Below, piece by piece: positions 18,062-26,668 of a stretch of 64,000 nucleotides of DNA. The stretch is from Cupriavidus sp. P-10 (lineage in GTDB: Bacteria; Pseudomonadota; Gammaproteobacteria; Burkholderiales; Burkholderiaceae). The stretch spans positions 2,356,001-2,420,000 of the forward strand of contig NZ_AP025171.1 in assembly GCF_003402535.2 (NCBI RefSeq). The letters run 5' to 3'. The translations under genes and the position numbers were made by a program. Under the pieces are notes generated by a model. The model was not told the DNA's origin. It searched no databases and saw only the letters and a program-made list of their open reading frames with translations. How positions within the stretch are numbered: the first letter of the stretch is position 1; the number at the start of each line of letters is the position of its first letter.

Positions 18062-19564
18062 CTATTCTTCCTGGAACGCCTCTTCGCGCTTGGCCTTGAT
18101 CGACGGCAGGGCCACCACCGCCACCAGTGCGGCAGCCGCGATCAGCAGGCCGACCGACAGCGGACGTGTCACGAACACGGTGAAGTCGCCACGCGACAGC
18201 AGCAGCGAGCGGCGGAAGTTCTCTTCCATCATCGGCCCGAGCACGAAGCCGAGCAGCAGCGGCGCGGGCTCGCACTTCAACTTCAGGAACAGGTAGCCGA
18301 TGATGCCGAAGCCGGCAGCCATGAACACGTCGAAGGTCTGGTTGTTGACCGAGTAGACGCCGATGCAGCAGAACGTCAGGATGGCCGGGTACAGGAAGCG
18401 ATACGGCACGGTCAGCAGCTTCACCCAGATACCGATCATCGGCAGGTTCAGGATGATCAGCATCAGGTTGCCGATCCACATCGAGGCGATCAGGCCCCAG
18501 AACAGCGCCGGGTTGCTGGTCATCACCTGCGGGCCGGGCTGGATGTTGTGGATGGTCATCGCACCCACCATCAGCGCCATCACCGCGTTGGGCGGAATGC
18601 CCAGCGTCAGCAGCGGGATGAAGGAGGTCTGCGCCGCGGCGTTGTTGGCCGATTCCGGACCCGCCACGCCCTCGATCGCGCCCTTGCCGAACTCGTGCGC
18701 AAACTTGGAGGTCTTCTTCTCCAGCGAGTAGGCCGCGAACGATGCCAGTGCCGCCCCGCCGCCCGGCAGGATACCCAGCGCCGAACCCAGCGCCGTGCCG
18801 CGCAGCACCGCGGGGATCATGCGCTTGAAGTCTTCCCTGGTCGGGAACAGGTTGGTGACCTTGTTGGTAAAGGTCTCACGGGCTTCCTTCTGCTCCAGGT
18901 TGGCGATGATTTCCGCGAAGCCGAACATACCCATGGCCAGTGCCACGAAGTCGATACCGTCGGTCAGTTCCGGCACGTCGAACGAGAAACGCGCCGCGCC
19001 CGAATTCACGTCAGTACCGATCAGGCCCAGCAGCAGGCCCAGCACGATCATCGAGATCGCCTTCGGCAGCGAGCCGGAGGCCAGCACCACGGCACCGATC
19101 AGGCCCAGCACCATCAGCGAGAAGTACTCGGCCGGGCCGAACTTGAACGCGATCTCCGACAGCGGCGTGGCAAATGCGGCCAGGATCAGCGTGGCCACGC
19201 ACCCGGCGAAGAACGAGCCCAGGCCGGCGGTGGCCAGCGCCACCCCCGCTCGCCCTCGCCTTGCCATCTGGTAGCCGTCGATGGTCGTCACCACCGACGA
19301 CGATTCACCCGGCAGGTTCACCAGGATGGCGGTGGTCGAACCGCCGTACTGGGCGCCGTAGTAGATGCCGGCCAGCATGATCAGCGCGGCCACCGGCGGC
19401 AGCGTATAGGTGATCGGCAGCAGCATGGCGATGGTAGCCAGCGGCCCCAGGCCCGGCAGCACGCCGATCAGCGTACCCAGCACGCAGCCCAGGAAGGCAT
19501 AGGCCAGGTTCTGCAGCGACAGGGCTGTGGAAAAGCCCAGCGCAAGATGGTCAAACAATTCCAT
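18062..19564 (-). CDS. tctA: TctA, large membrane subunit of a tripartite tricarboxylate-type transporter
   Basis: A 500-residue protein with about 10-12 hydrophobic segments and the TctA family signatures: GVLPGLGPLATIAMLLP near the N-terminus, the GGSTTAILVNLPGE region (about 74-87), and ALGILPGGGAALASFAAY mid-protein. TctA is the transport channel that works with the small subunit TctB and a periplasmic TctC/Bug binding protein to import citrate or other carboxylates using a sodium or proton gradient. It follows tctB by 13 bases and ends before a strong terminator. No tctC gene is present on either side. Confidence 0.95.
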   Translation of the reverse strand: MELFDHLALGFSTALSLQNLAYAFLGCVLGTLIGVLPGLGPLATIAMLLPITYTLPPVAALIMLAGIYYGAQYGGSTTAILVNLPGESSSVVTTIDGYQMARRGRAGVALATAGLGSFFAGCVATLILAAFATPLSEIAFKFGPAEYFSLMVLGLIGAVVLASGSLPKAISMIVLGLLLGLIGTDVNSGAARFSFDVPELTDGIDFVALAMGMFGFAEIIANLEQKEARETFTNKVTNLFPTREDFKRMIPAVLRGTALGSALGILPGGGAALASFAAYSLEKKTSKFAHEFGKGAIEGVAGPESANNAAAQTSFIPLLTLGIPPNAVMALMVGAMTIHNIQPGPQVMTSNPALFWGLIASMWIGNLMLIILNLPMIGIWVKLLTVPYRFLYPAILTFCCIGVYSVNNQTFDVFMAAGFGIIGYLFLKLKCEPAPLLLGFVLGPMMEENFRRSLLLSRGDFTVFVTRPLSVGLLIAAAALVAVVALPSIKAKREEAFQEE

Positions 19565-19577
19565 GGTGTGCGACTCC

Positions 19578-20039
19578 TTAGCCGGTAATGAAGGCCGGCC
19601 ACACCGGCATCTGCAGGTTGATGCCGTAGACGAAGGCGCCCAGGCTGATCAGCACCAGCACCACACCGTTGAGCAGCGCGCCCTTCCAGCTGAATTCATG
19701 GCTCGCCATCGACGACACCAGGACCAGCACGAACACGGACAGCACCATGCCGAGCGGCTTGAGCAGCAACCCGAACAGCACGACCGAACCCAGGATCCAC
19801 AGCAGGGTCTTCAGGTCCCAGCGGGCGAGATGGTCTTCCTCACCCTTGGACGAGAGCGAGCCCAGCAGCACCACCGCGCCCAGCACGGCGAGCACCAGGC
19901 CCAACAGGAAGGGGAAATATCCGGGCCCCATCTTCGCCGCCGTTCCCATGGAATAGCCGCGTGCGACCCAGGAAAAGCCCAGACCGACCAGGATAAACAT
20001 CAGGCCGGAGGCAAAGTCCTTTTGGCTGCGTATGCGCAA
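19578..20039 (-). CDS. tctB: TctB, small membrane subunit of the tricarboxylate-type transporter
   Basis: A 153-residue protein with four hydrophobic segments, including the typical first helix with MGPGYFPFLLGLVLAVLG. The start is a TTG at 20039, supported by GGAG seven bases upstream. It forms the TctAB membrane complex. The periplasmic receptor must be encoded elsewhere, as is common for Bug proteins in this family of bacteria. Confidence 0.92.
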   Translation of the reverse strand: MRIRSQKDFASGLMFILVGLGFSWVARGYSMGTAAKMGPGYFPFLLGLVLAVLGAVVLLGSLSSKGEEDHLARWDLKTLLWILGSVVLFGLLLKPLGMVLSVFVLVLVSSMASHEFSWKGALLNGVVLVLISLGAFVYGINLQMPVWPAFITG

Positions 20040-20535
20040 AACGATTCTCCTCGAAGTTCATGAAAAGCAAGGCCGGGACGTGCGCCGGCTCTGGCGCAAC
20101 GCGGCATGCGAAAGGCATGGTTCCCGACGGTTGGATCGAACCTTAAAGAGGTGATCTTTCAGGTGCCTTTCATTTGTCTTGGTTTAGGGGTATTTACCGA
20201 TACGCCTTGAAACAAGGGGCTTTTTTGATAGCTGCGCGTGAGTTAATACATCACTCTGTGATGTATTTGTTCGCATTGCTTCTGCTGTGGAAGGGCTCGT
20301 CGGCGCAGGCAGAACTGAGGGGATTTTGGCCTGGCGAATAAGACGGCGCGCGCGCTTGCGTCAGGGCAAGGCGCGGCCGTTAAGACGCGCTTGCATGTAC
20401 AGGCGCGTGTGCTGGGAGGGAGTACCAGCGGTGGCAGGATGACAGGTTGATCTTTCGAATGGCTTTCAGTTTTGGATGCCTGATTGTTCCTGGGGGCTTT
20501 GAGCAGATCTCAAGCGCAGCGAGAACAAATCAAAC
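20040..20535. other. Regulatory gap, 496 bp, between tctB and the MATE gene
   Basis: No gene is seen. It contains the promoter side of tctBA, a perfect palindrome at 20245-20267, and a short hairpin with a T tract on the plus strand (20204-20226) that has no plus-strand gene before it. The composition is more AT-rich than the neighbouring genes around 20150-20290. Confidence 0.6.
20245..20267. promoter_or_regulatory. Perfect palindrome, candidate operator
   Basis: Arms AATACATCAC (20245-20254) and GTGATGTATT (20258-20267) separated by TCT. The size and AT-rich symmetry fit a dimeric regulator such as a GntR-family repressor. It lies about 206 bp upstream of the tctB start. The regulator is not identified. 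Confidence 0.65.
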
Positions 20536-21999
20536 TCACCGAACCTGCTCCACCCCCACATCCTCACAAGGCGTCCCCATACTCGTATCAGGCGCCTGCC
20601 CCACCGCCTCCCCAGGATGCCCGCCAGCCGGCAGGATATGACTACGCCGCCAGTCCCCAAACTGGTAATACGCAGCGGCAAGCCCCAACGACACCACCGA
20701 CCCCAGCGGAAAACTCCACCAGATCGCATCCGCCCCGATGCGCTCACCAAGCAGCCACGCAAAAGGCAACCTGATTACCCACATCGACAAGAACAAAATC
20801 ACCAGCGGCGCCATCACCGCCCCAGTAGCGCGTACCGTACCAAAAATAACAATAGTGAAGCCAAACAAGATAAACGACCAAAGCACCACCACGTTGATAT
20901 GCTGCGCGATGCCAATGGCAACGCTGTCGCCACCAAGAAAGATGCCGAGCGAATGCCGATTGAACAGGTAGATCAGGCCAACCAACGCCCCAGTCATGGC
21001 CACATTGAACACCAACCCCACACGCGTGATGCGCGAAACCCGCTGCCACAGCCCGGCCCCAACATTCTGCGCGACCATCGACGACACGCTGGCACCAACC
21101 GCCAGCGCCGGCATCTGCACATACGTCCACAGTTGCGACGCCACGCCATAAGCCGCCGTCGTCTGCGAGCCATAAGCGTTGACCAGCGCCATCATCACGA
21201 TCGCCGACGACGAGATCACGACCATCTGCAACCCCATCGGCAACCCCTTCAGCACCAGCGCACGCAGGATCGCCGGGGCCGGGCGCAGTAGCGAAAGCTG
21301 GCCACGATGCAGCAGCAGGAAATGCCGGCGGCGATAAAGCAGCACCATCATCGCCGCCAGGCTGACCAGTTGCGCGATCAGCGTCGCCAGCGCCGAGCCT
21401 GCGATACCCATGGCAGGCAGCGGCCCGACGCCGAAGATCAGCACTGGGTTGAGCGCCACGTCCAGCACCACCGACAACAGCATGAACCAGAACGGCGTGC
21501 GTGAATCGCCCGCGCCGCGCAGCGTCATCATCACGAAGTTGTAGAAGTACATGAACGGCAGCGCCAGGAAGATGATGCGCAGGTAGCTCACCGCCAGCGG
21601 CGCGGCGTCTTCCGGCGTACGCATCGCCGCCAGGATGTCGGGCGTATAGACAAAGCCGAGCACCGACGCCAGCACCGACAGCGCGACAAAGAACGTGGTG
21701 CTGGTGCCGACCACACGCCGCGCCTCGTCCAGGTCGCGGGCACCCACTGCCTGCCCGATCATGATGGTGTTGGCCATGCTGATGCCGAACACCACGCCAA
21801 GCAGGAAGAACAGGATGATATTGGCGTTGGAGGTCGCCGTCAGCGCGGCTTCGCCAAGAAAGCGCCCGACCCAGACCGAATTGATCGAGGCGTTCAGCGA
21901 TTGCAGGATGTTGCTGCCGAGCACCGGCAACGAGAACAGCAGCAGCGTGCGGCCGATCGGGCCGGTGGTCAGTCTGGCGTCTGGCTTCATCGGAGGCAT
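20536..21999 (-). CDS. MATE family multidrug efflux transporter
   Basis: A 487-residue protein with about 12 membrane helices in two similar halves, typical of MATE exporters: N-terminal LLLFSLPVLGSNILQSL, the SNANIILFFLLGVVFGISMANTIMIGQAVGA block and the second-half counterpart ending in ASVSSMVAQNVGAGLW. It would export cationic drugs or metabolites in exchange for protons or sodium. The C-terminal 30 residues form a hydrophilic tail. The start is ATG at 21999 or at 21990; neither has a clear ribosome site. It is transcribed alone. Confidence 0.92.
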   Translation of the reverse strand: MPPMKPDARLTTGPIGRTLLLFSLPVLGSNILQSLNASINSVWVGRFLGEAALTATSNANIILFFLLGVVFGISMANTIMIGQAVGARDLDEARRVVGTSTTFFVALSVLASVLGFVYTPDILAAMRTPEDAAPLAVSYLRIIFLALPFMYFYNFVMMTLRGAGDSRTPFWFMLLSVVLDVALNPVLIFGVGPLPAMGIAGSALATLIAQLVSLAAMMVLLYRRRHFLLLHRGQLSLLRPAPAILRALVLKGLPMGLQMVVISSSAIVMMALVNAYGSQTTAAYGVASQLWTYVQMPALAVGASVSSMVAQNVGAGLWQRVSRITRVGLVFNVAMTGALVGLIYLFNRHSLGIFLGGDSVAIGIAQHINVVVLWSFILFGFTIVIFGTVRATGAVMAPLVILFLSMWVIRLPFAWLLGERIGADAIWWSFPLGSVVSLGLAAAYYQFGDWRRSHILPAGGHPGEAVGQAPDTSMGTPCEDVGVEQVR

Positions 22000-22370
22000 G
22001 GCGCGGAGCTGCGGCGGCCGGCGCCGCGCCCCGGCGCCCAGGGTGCGTTGGATGGCATCGGGAAATCCGGCCAGTCTATCGCTGCGAAGCTGCCGTCACA
22101 AGCGTGGGCCGCGCGGCTTTGCCCCGCATTTTTTTACCTGAATGAGTTATTCCGGGCCAATGCTGCCCCACGCATACTCGGTGCGGGGCGGCGCCTGGCA
22201 GAGGCGGTGCGCCAAACCGGCACGCCACGGACCGGCCCGCAGAGGCCGCTTGCCGTTTCCACATCACGCATCACGCATTCCCACGAAGTTCCGGCAGCAA
22301 GCGCAGCGTATCGTACGCGCGCGCCCTTCAGTCGCGGTTCCTGTCGCGGTTCGTTCGAGGAGGTGGGGTC
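22000..22370. other. Non-coding gap, 371 bp
   Basis: Between the divergent MATE and MHYT genes. It holds an orphan terminator-like hairpin (22111-22135) and the strong ribosome site of the MHYT gene (GAGGAGGTGGGG). No protein gene is seen. Confidence 0.6.
22111..22135 (+). terminator. Orphan terminator-like hairpin
   Basis: GCGCGGC (22111-22117), loop TTT, GCCCCGC (22121-22127) with one C-C mismatch, then A and seven T. No plus-strand gene lies immediately upstream, so it could end a small RNA or an antisense transcript of the MATE gene 5' end. Confidence 0.5.
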
Positions 22371-23165
22371 ATGTTTGTCGGTTTCCAGCCTGTTCCCGGC
22401 ACCGTGGTGCCGTACGCCTATGACTGGCCCATGGTGGCCCTGTCGTTCCTGATCTCGGTTTGCGGTGCCTACGTGGGGCTGCGCTGGTCGCGGCGCATAC
22501 GGCTGCCAGACGGGCGGCTGGACGTTGACCGGCTGCTGTGCGCCAGCGTGGCACTGGGCGGCGGCGCGGTCTGGTCAATGCATTTCATCGGCATGGTGGC
22601 GTACCAGACGCCGACCCACCGCGAGTTCGGGCTGTTCATGACGCTGGCATCGCTGCTCGTCGTCATGGTGCTCGCCGGCACCGGACTGGCCATCGCCTCG
22701 CGTCCGCGCGGCAGCCGCTCCGACAACGTGGTGAAGGGCGGCGTGCTGACCGGGCTGGGCGTGGTGGCGATGCACTACACCGGCATGGAGGCAATCCGCT
22801 CCAATACCCGCTTTGACTGGGACCTGGGCGTGATCGCGCTGTCGGCGGTGATTGCCGTGGTGGTATCGGTGGTGGCGCTGTGGCTGGCCACCACGGTGAC
22901 GACGCGCGGCAAGCAGCTGGCCGCGGCGGTGGTGATGGGCGTGGCGGTCTGCGGCATGCACTACACGGGCATGTCCGCCGGCACCATGGTCTGCACCACC
23001 CCCACCTATGCGCCGAGCCTGTTCGCCATCGAGGGCGACAGCATCGGCTATGCCGTGTTCGGCCTGACGCTGATCACGCTGCTGGTGATCCTGGTGGTGG
23101 AAGCCACCCGCACCGGCGCCGCCACCGCCGCCACCGCCGCCGCCCGGCCGCGCGACCTGGCCTGA
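22371..23165 (+). CDS. MHYT-domain integral membrane sensor protein
   Basis: A 264-residue protein with about seven membrane helices and three MHYT-type motifs: MHFIGM (about 70), MHYTGM (about 135) and MHYTGM (about 193). These Met/His residues are proposed to bind copper and sense a diatomic gas such as O2, CO or NO. In most relatives the domain is fused to GGDEF-EAL or kinase modules; here it stands alone and ends in an alanine/threonine-rich tail. It may be a partner for a separate output protein. A very strong ribosome site (GAGGAGGTGGGG) precedes the ATG. Confidence 0.9.
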   Translation: MFVGFQPVPGTVVPYAYDWPMVALSFLISVCGAYVGLRWSRRIRLPDGRLDVDRLLCASVALGGGAVWSMHFIGMVAYQTPTHREFGLFMTLASLLVVMVLAGTGLAIASRPRGSRSDNVVKGGVLTGLGVVAMHYTGMEAIRSNTRFDWDLGVIALSAVIAVVVSVVALWLATTVTTRGKQLAAAVVMGVAVCGMHYTGMSAGTMVCTTPTYAPSLFAIEGDSIGYAVFGLTLITLLVILVVEATRTGAATAATAAARPRDLA

Positions 23166-23385
23166 GCGCCACGGGCCCGGGCCCGGCCAGGCGCGCATCC
23201 GCCCCGACCCGGCGGGACCGCTGCCGCACTTTCCACCTTGCCTGCGCCCGGCCGGGGAGCAGCGCCCACTGCATGATCGCCGCAGTCGGGGTAAGCTTGC
23301 GTTTTCGCTGATGGCCGCGGCCGCGGGGTTGCCCGCCGCCGCGGCCTTGCCCTTCGCCCATCGAACGCCACCAAGGAGAACACGC

Positions 23386-24825
23386 ATGTACCAGGATCTC
23401 GCCCTCTATATCGACGGTGAATTCATCAAGGGAGGCGACAGGCGCGAGCAGGACGTCATCAATCCGGCCACCGAGGAAGTGCTCGGCAAGCTGCCGCACG
23501 CAACCCGCGCCGACCTGGACCGCGCGCTCGCCGCCGCGCAGCGCGCGTTCGAGAGCTGGAAGAAGTCCTCGCCGCTGGAGCGCGGCAAGATCCTGCGCCG
23601 CGTAGGCGAGCTGGCCCGCGAGCGCGCCAAGGACATCGGCCGCAATATCACGCTGGACCAGGGCAAGCCGCTGGCCGAAGCCATCGGCGAAATCATGGTC
23701 TGCGCCGAGCATGCCGACTGGCACGCCGAGGAATGCCGACGCATCTACGGCCGCGTGATCCCGCCGCGCCAGCCCAATGTGCGCCAGATCGTGGTGCGCG
23801 AGCCGATCGGCGTCTGCGCCGCGTTCACGCCGTGGAACTTCCCGTTCAACCAGGCGATCCGCAAGATCGTGGCCGCGGTGGGCGCGGGCTGCACGCTGAT
23901 CCTGAAGGGGCCGGAGGACTCGCCCAGCGCGGTGGTGGCGCTGGCCCAGCTGTTCCATGACGCCGGCCTGCCCCCGGGCGTGCTGAACATCGTCTGGGGC
24001 GTGCCCGGCGAAGTCTCGACCTACCTGATCGAATCGCCGATCGTGCGCAAGATCTCGTTCACCGGCTCGGTGCCGGTAGGCAAGCAGCTGGCCGCGCTGG
24101 CCGGCGCGCACATGAAGCGCGTGACCATGGAGCTGGGTGGGCATTCGCCGGTGCTGGTGTTCGACGACGCCGACATCGAGCCCGCCGCCGAAATGCTGGC
24201 GCGCTTCAAGCTGCGCAATGCCGGCCAGGTGTGCGTGTCGCCGACGCGCTTCTACGTCCAGGAAAAGGCGTACGACAAGTTCCTGGCGCGCTTTACCGAG
24301 GTGATCGGCTCGATCAAGGTCGGCAATGGCCTGGACGACGGCACCCAGATGGGCCCGCTGGCGCATGAGCGCCGCGTGCTGTCGATGGAGCAGTTCCTGG
24401 ACGACGCCAGCCAGCGCGGCGGCAAGGTGGTGGCCGGCGGCTCGCGCATCAGCGCGCTCGGCAACGACAAGGGCTATTTCTTCGCGCCGACCGTGGTGAC
24501 CGACCTGCCCGACGATTCGCGCCTGATGACCGACGAGCCGTTCGGTCCCGTGGCACCGGTCACGCGCTTCAAGGACACCGCCGAAGTGCTGCGCCGCGCC
24601 AACAGCCTGCCCTTCGGCCTGGCCTCGTATGTGTTCACCAACTCGCTGAAGACCGCGACGGAAGTGTCCAACGGGCTGGAAGCGGGCATGGTCAACATCA
24701 ACCACTTCGGCATGGCGCTGGCCGAGACACCGTTCGGCGGCATCAAGGATTCGGGCATTGGCAGCGAGGGTGGCCTGGAGACGTTCGATGGCTACCTGGT
24801 GACCAAGTTCATCACCCAGGTCTGA
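23386..24825 (+). CDS. NAD(P)-dependent aldehyde dehydrogenase, succinate-semialdehyde dehydrogenase type
   Basis: A 479-residue protein. ATG at 23386 has AAGGAGA upstream; the longer frame from 23311 is rejected. It has the aldehyde dehydrogenase signatures in order: [10 protein letters not shown], nucleotide-fold FTGSVPVG, catalytic Glu in MELGGHSPV, catalytic Cys283 in GQVCVSP, and the C-terminal EPFGPV and GGIKDSGIG. The overall pattern resembles GabD-like or 2-oxoglutarate-semialdehyde dehydrogenases, which oxidise a short dicarboxylic semialdehyde. The exact substrate is uncertain, because no transaminase or dehydratase neighbour indicates it. It is convergent with the oxidase operon. 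Confidence 0.9.
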   Translation: MYQDLALYIDGEFIKGGDRREQDVINPATEEVLGKLPHATRADLDRALAAAQRAFESWKKSSPLERGKILRRVGELARERAKDIGRNITLDQGKPLAEAIGEIMVCAEHADWHAEECRRIYGRVIPPRQPNVRQIVVREPIGVCAAFTPWNFPFNQAIRKIVAAVGAGCTLILKGPEDSPSAVVALAQLFHDAGLPPGVLNIVWGVPGEVSTYLIESPIVRKISFTGSVPVGKQLAALAGAHMKRVTMELGGHSPVLVFDDADIEPAAEMLARFKLRNAGQVCVSPTRFYVQEKAYDKFLARFTEVIGSIKVGNGLDDGTQMGPLAHERRVLSMEQFLDDASQRGGKVVAGGSRISALGNDKGYFFAPTVVTDLPDDSRLMTDEPFGPVAPVTRFKDTAEVLRRANSLPFGLASYVFTNSLKTATEVSNGLEAGMVNINHFGMALAETPFGGIKDSGIGSEGGLETFDGYLVTKFITQV

Positions 24826-24851
24826 AGCCAACAGCCAGTCAGAGGCGGCCT

Positions 24852-24880
24852 GCCGCCGGCTTCCTCCCGGAGCCGGCGGC
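24852..24880. terminator. Hairpin between convergent genes, possible bidirectional terminator
   Basis: Ten-bp arms GCCGCCGGCT (24852-24861) and AGCCGGCGGC (24871-24880) with a 9-base loop. There is no T tract on either side, so termination would be weak or Rho-assisted. Confidence 0.4.
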
Positions 24881-24890
24881 GCCCTCCCCG

Positions 24891-25277
24891 TCAGCGGAAG
24901 AAGATGCCGCGCGTCAGGAACGTATAGTTCGCTTCTTCCGCCATCAGCCAGACCAGCACCAGCAGGCACAGCGGCGGGACCAGGATGGCGCAGATCAGCG
25001 CCATGCGTTCCCAGGCCATGTGCATGAACACCGCCACGATCAGCCCCGCCTTCAGCGCCATGAACACCAGGATCAGCGTCCAGCGCAGGTATCCGGTGAC
25101 ATGGAAATAGTCGACCATGTAGGACAGCGTCGACAGCACGAACAGCAACAGCCAGATCTTCAGGTACAGCCCGATGGGATGCTGCTGGCCGCTGTGCGCC
25201 CCGGCATGTTCGGGCTCGTGCGCGGCCGGCTGCGCAGGCGGCGGGGGGGATGCGGGGGATGTGGGAGTCGATGCCAT
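24891..25277 (-). CDS. Cytochrome c oxidase subunit IV
   Basis: A 128-residue protein from ATG 25277 (GTGAGGGCGG precedes it; an in-frame GTG at 25289 is less likely). A proline/histidine-rich N-terminus of about 40 residues is followed by three membrane helices typical of the prokaryotic subunit IV/CyoD family, with LILVFMALKAGLIVAVFMHM. Its role is to assist assembly or stability of the heme-copper oxidase. It is the last gene of the five-gene oxidase operon. Confidence 0.85.
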   Translation of the reverse strand: MASTPTSPASPPPPAQPAAHEPEHAGAHSGQQHPIGLYLKIWLLLFVLSTLSYMVDYFHVTGYLRWTLILVFMALKAGLIVAVFMHMAWERMALICAILVPPLCLLVLVWLMAEEANYTFLTRGIFFR

Positions 25278-25285
25278 GGCCGCCC

Positions 25286-25987
25286 TCACCAGAGATAGAA
25301 CAACGCGAAGATGAATACCCAGACCAGGTCAACGAAGTGCCAGTACAGGCCGGCGATCTCGACGATCTGGTAGTTGCCGGTGGCTTCGTAGCGCCCGCGC
25401 AGCACGCGCGTGGCCACCACCAGCAGGTAGATCACGCCGCACGACACGTGCAGCCCGTGGAAGCCTGTGATCATGAAGAAGGTCGAGCCGAACTGCGCGG
25501 CGCCCATCGGATTGCTCCACGGGCGCACGCCCTCGTCGACGATCAGCTTGGTCCATTCGAACGCCTGCATGCCGACAAAGAGCATGCCGAACACTGCCGT
25601 CGCCAGCATCAGCATGGCGCACTGGCGGCGTTCGCGCCGGTAGGCGAAGTTGACCGCCATCGCCATGGTGCCGCTGCTGGTGATCAGCACGAAGGTCATG
25701 ATGGCGATCAGCAGCAGCGGGATATCGGCGCCGCCCACGTGCAGCGCGAACACCTCGCTGGGATTCGGCCATGGCACCGTGGTCGCCATGCGCACCGACA
25801 TATAGCCGGTCAGGAAGCAGCTGAAGACAAAGGTGTCGGACAGCAGGAAGATCCACATCATGGTCTTGCCCCACGACACCTTGAAGGCCTGCTGGTCCGA
25901 CGACCAGTCGGCCAGCAGGCCGCGCACGCCACCCAGCGGCGCGCCCGCGGCGGGCGTGGCCGATGACGAAGACAGTTGCGTTGACAT
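25286..25987 (-). CDS. coxP: Cytochrome c oxidase subunit III (CoxP-like)
   Basis: A 233-residue protein from ATG 25987, preceded by GAGGGAGAG; a longer frame to 26017 is not needed. It has seven hydrophobic helices and subunit III hallmarks such as WIFLLSDTFVFSCFLTGY and the C-terminal FHGLHVSCGVIYLL and GLYWHFVDLVWVFIFALFYLW. Subunit III supports proton uptake and stability of the oxidase. It is the second of two subunit III-type genes in the operon. Confidence 0.88.
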   Translation of the reverse strand: MSTQLSSSSATPAAGAPLGGVRGLLADWSSDQQAFKVSWGKTMMWIFLLSDTFVFSCFLTGYMSVRMATTVPWPNPSEVFALHVGGADIPLLLIAIMTFVLITSSGTMAMAVNFAYRRERRQCAMLMLATAVFGMLFVGMQAFEWTKLIVDEGVRPWSNPMGAAQFGSTFFMITGFHGLHVSCGVIYLLVVATRVLRGRYEATGNYQIVEIAGLYWHFVDLVWVFIFALFYLW

Positions 25988-26020
25988 GCCGCTCTCCCTC
26001 AAAGCCGCTGCGCGCACCGG

Positions 26021-26668
26021 CTAGTCCGTGCCGCAGATAAAGCGCACCAGCTCGGGCGTGAGCCAGCCCAGCGCCGCCAGCAGCACCACCCATACCGCCA
26101 GCAGGAAATGCCAGTAGCGTGCGCACAGCCGCATGCGCAGCACGGCAACGTCGCCGCTGCCACGCGCGGCAACCGCGAAGCCCCAACCCGCCAGCCCGCC
26201 CAGCACGTGCAGGCCGTGCATAGCCGTCAGCAGGTAGAAGAAGCTGCCCGCGGGATTGCCGGCCGGCATGACCTGCATCGCACCCAGCGCCTGCCATGCC
26301 CACAGCTGCGAAGCCACGAACGCAGCCGCACCCAGCCCGCCCAGGCGCAGCGCCAGCCGCGCCACGCCCATGTGGCCGCGCCGCGCGGCCCGCGACGCCA
26401 CCTCCATCGCTACGCTGCCCGCGGCCAGCAGCGCCGTCGACAGCCACACCTGCCACGGCAGCGCGATGCGGTGCCAGTCCGGGCTGTCCATGCGCAGCGC
26501 ATACGCGGTCAGGAACAGCGCGAACAGCGAAGTGACCACGCCCATGAACACCCACAGGCCGATGCTGGCCGGCGCGCGCCGGTGCGGGCGCCTGTGTGCG
26601 GCATTTTCGCCGGAGGGATTGCCGCCGAAGTCGTCGCGGCTGACCTTGTAGACGGCGTCGGCGTTCAT
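26021..26668 (-). CDS. coxO: Second, shorter cytochrome c oxidase subunit III-type protein (CoxO-like)
   Basis: A 215-residue protein with about five to six membrane helices and subunit III-like text (IGLWVFMGVVTSLFALFLTAYAL, MHGLHVLGGLAGWGF, ARYWHFLLAVWVVLL). The first 35 residues are hydrophilic. The ATG overlaps the subunit I stop by 4 bases (ATGA), so translation is coupled. Two subunit III-like genes in tandem are a known feature of coxMNOP-type oxidases; O and P are assigned by order only. Confidence 0.82.
   Translation of the reverse strand: MNADAVYKVSRDDFGGNPSGENAAHRRPHRRAPASIGLWVFMGVVTSLFALFLTAYALRMDSPDWHRIALPWQVWLSTALLAAGSVAMEVASRAARRGHMGVARLALRLGGLGAAAFVASQLWAWQALGAMQVMPAGNPAGSFFYLLTAMHGLHVLGGLAGWGFAVAARGSGDVAVLRMRLCARYWHFLLAVWVVLLAALGWLTPELVRFICGTD

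Noticed and set aside
20130..20150. GGTTGGATCGAACC resembling a tRNA T-arm on the reverse strand
   Set aside because: The flanking bases do not pair into a T-stem, and no acceptor or anticodon arms can be built around it.
23074..25332. A 752-residue minus-strand frame opposite the aldehyde dehydrogenase
   Set aside because: It spans a clear aldehyde dehydrogenase gene and two intergenic regions, with no recognisable domain.
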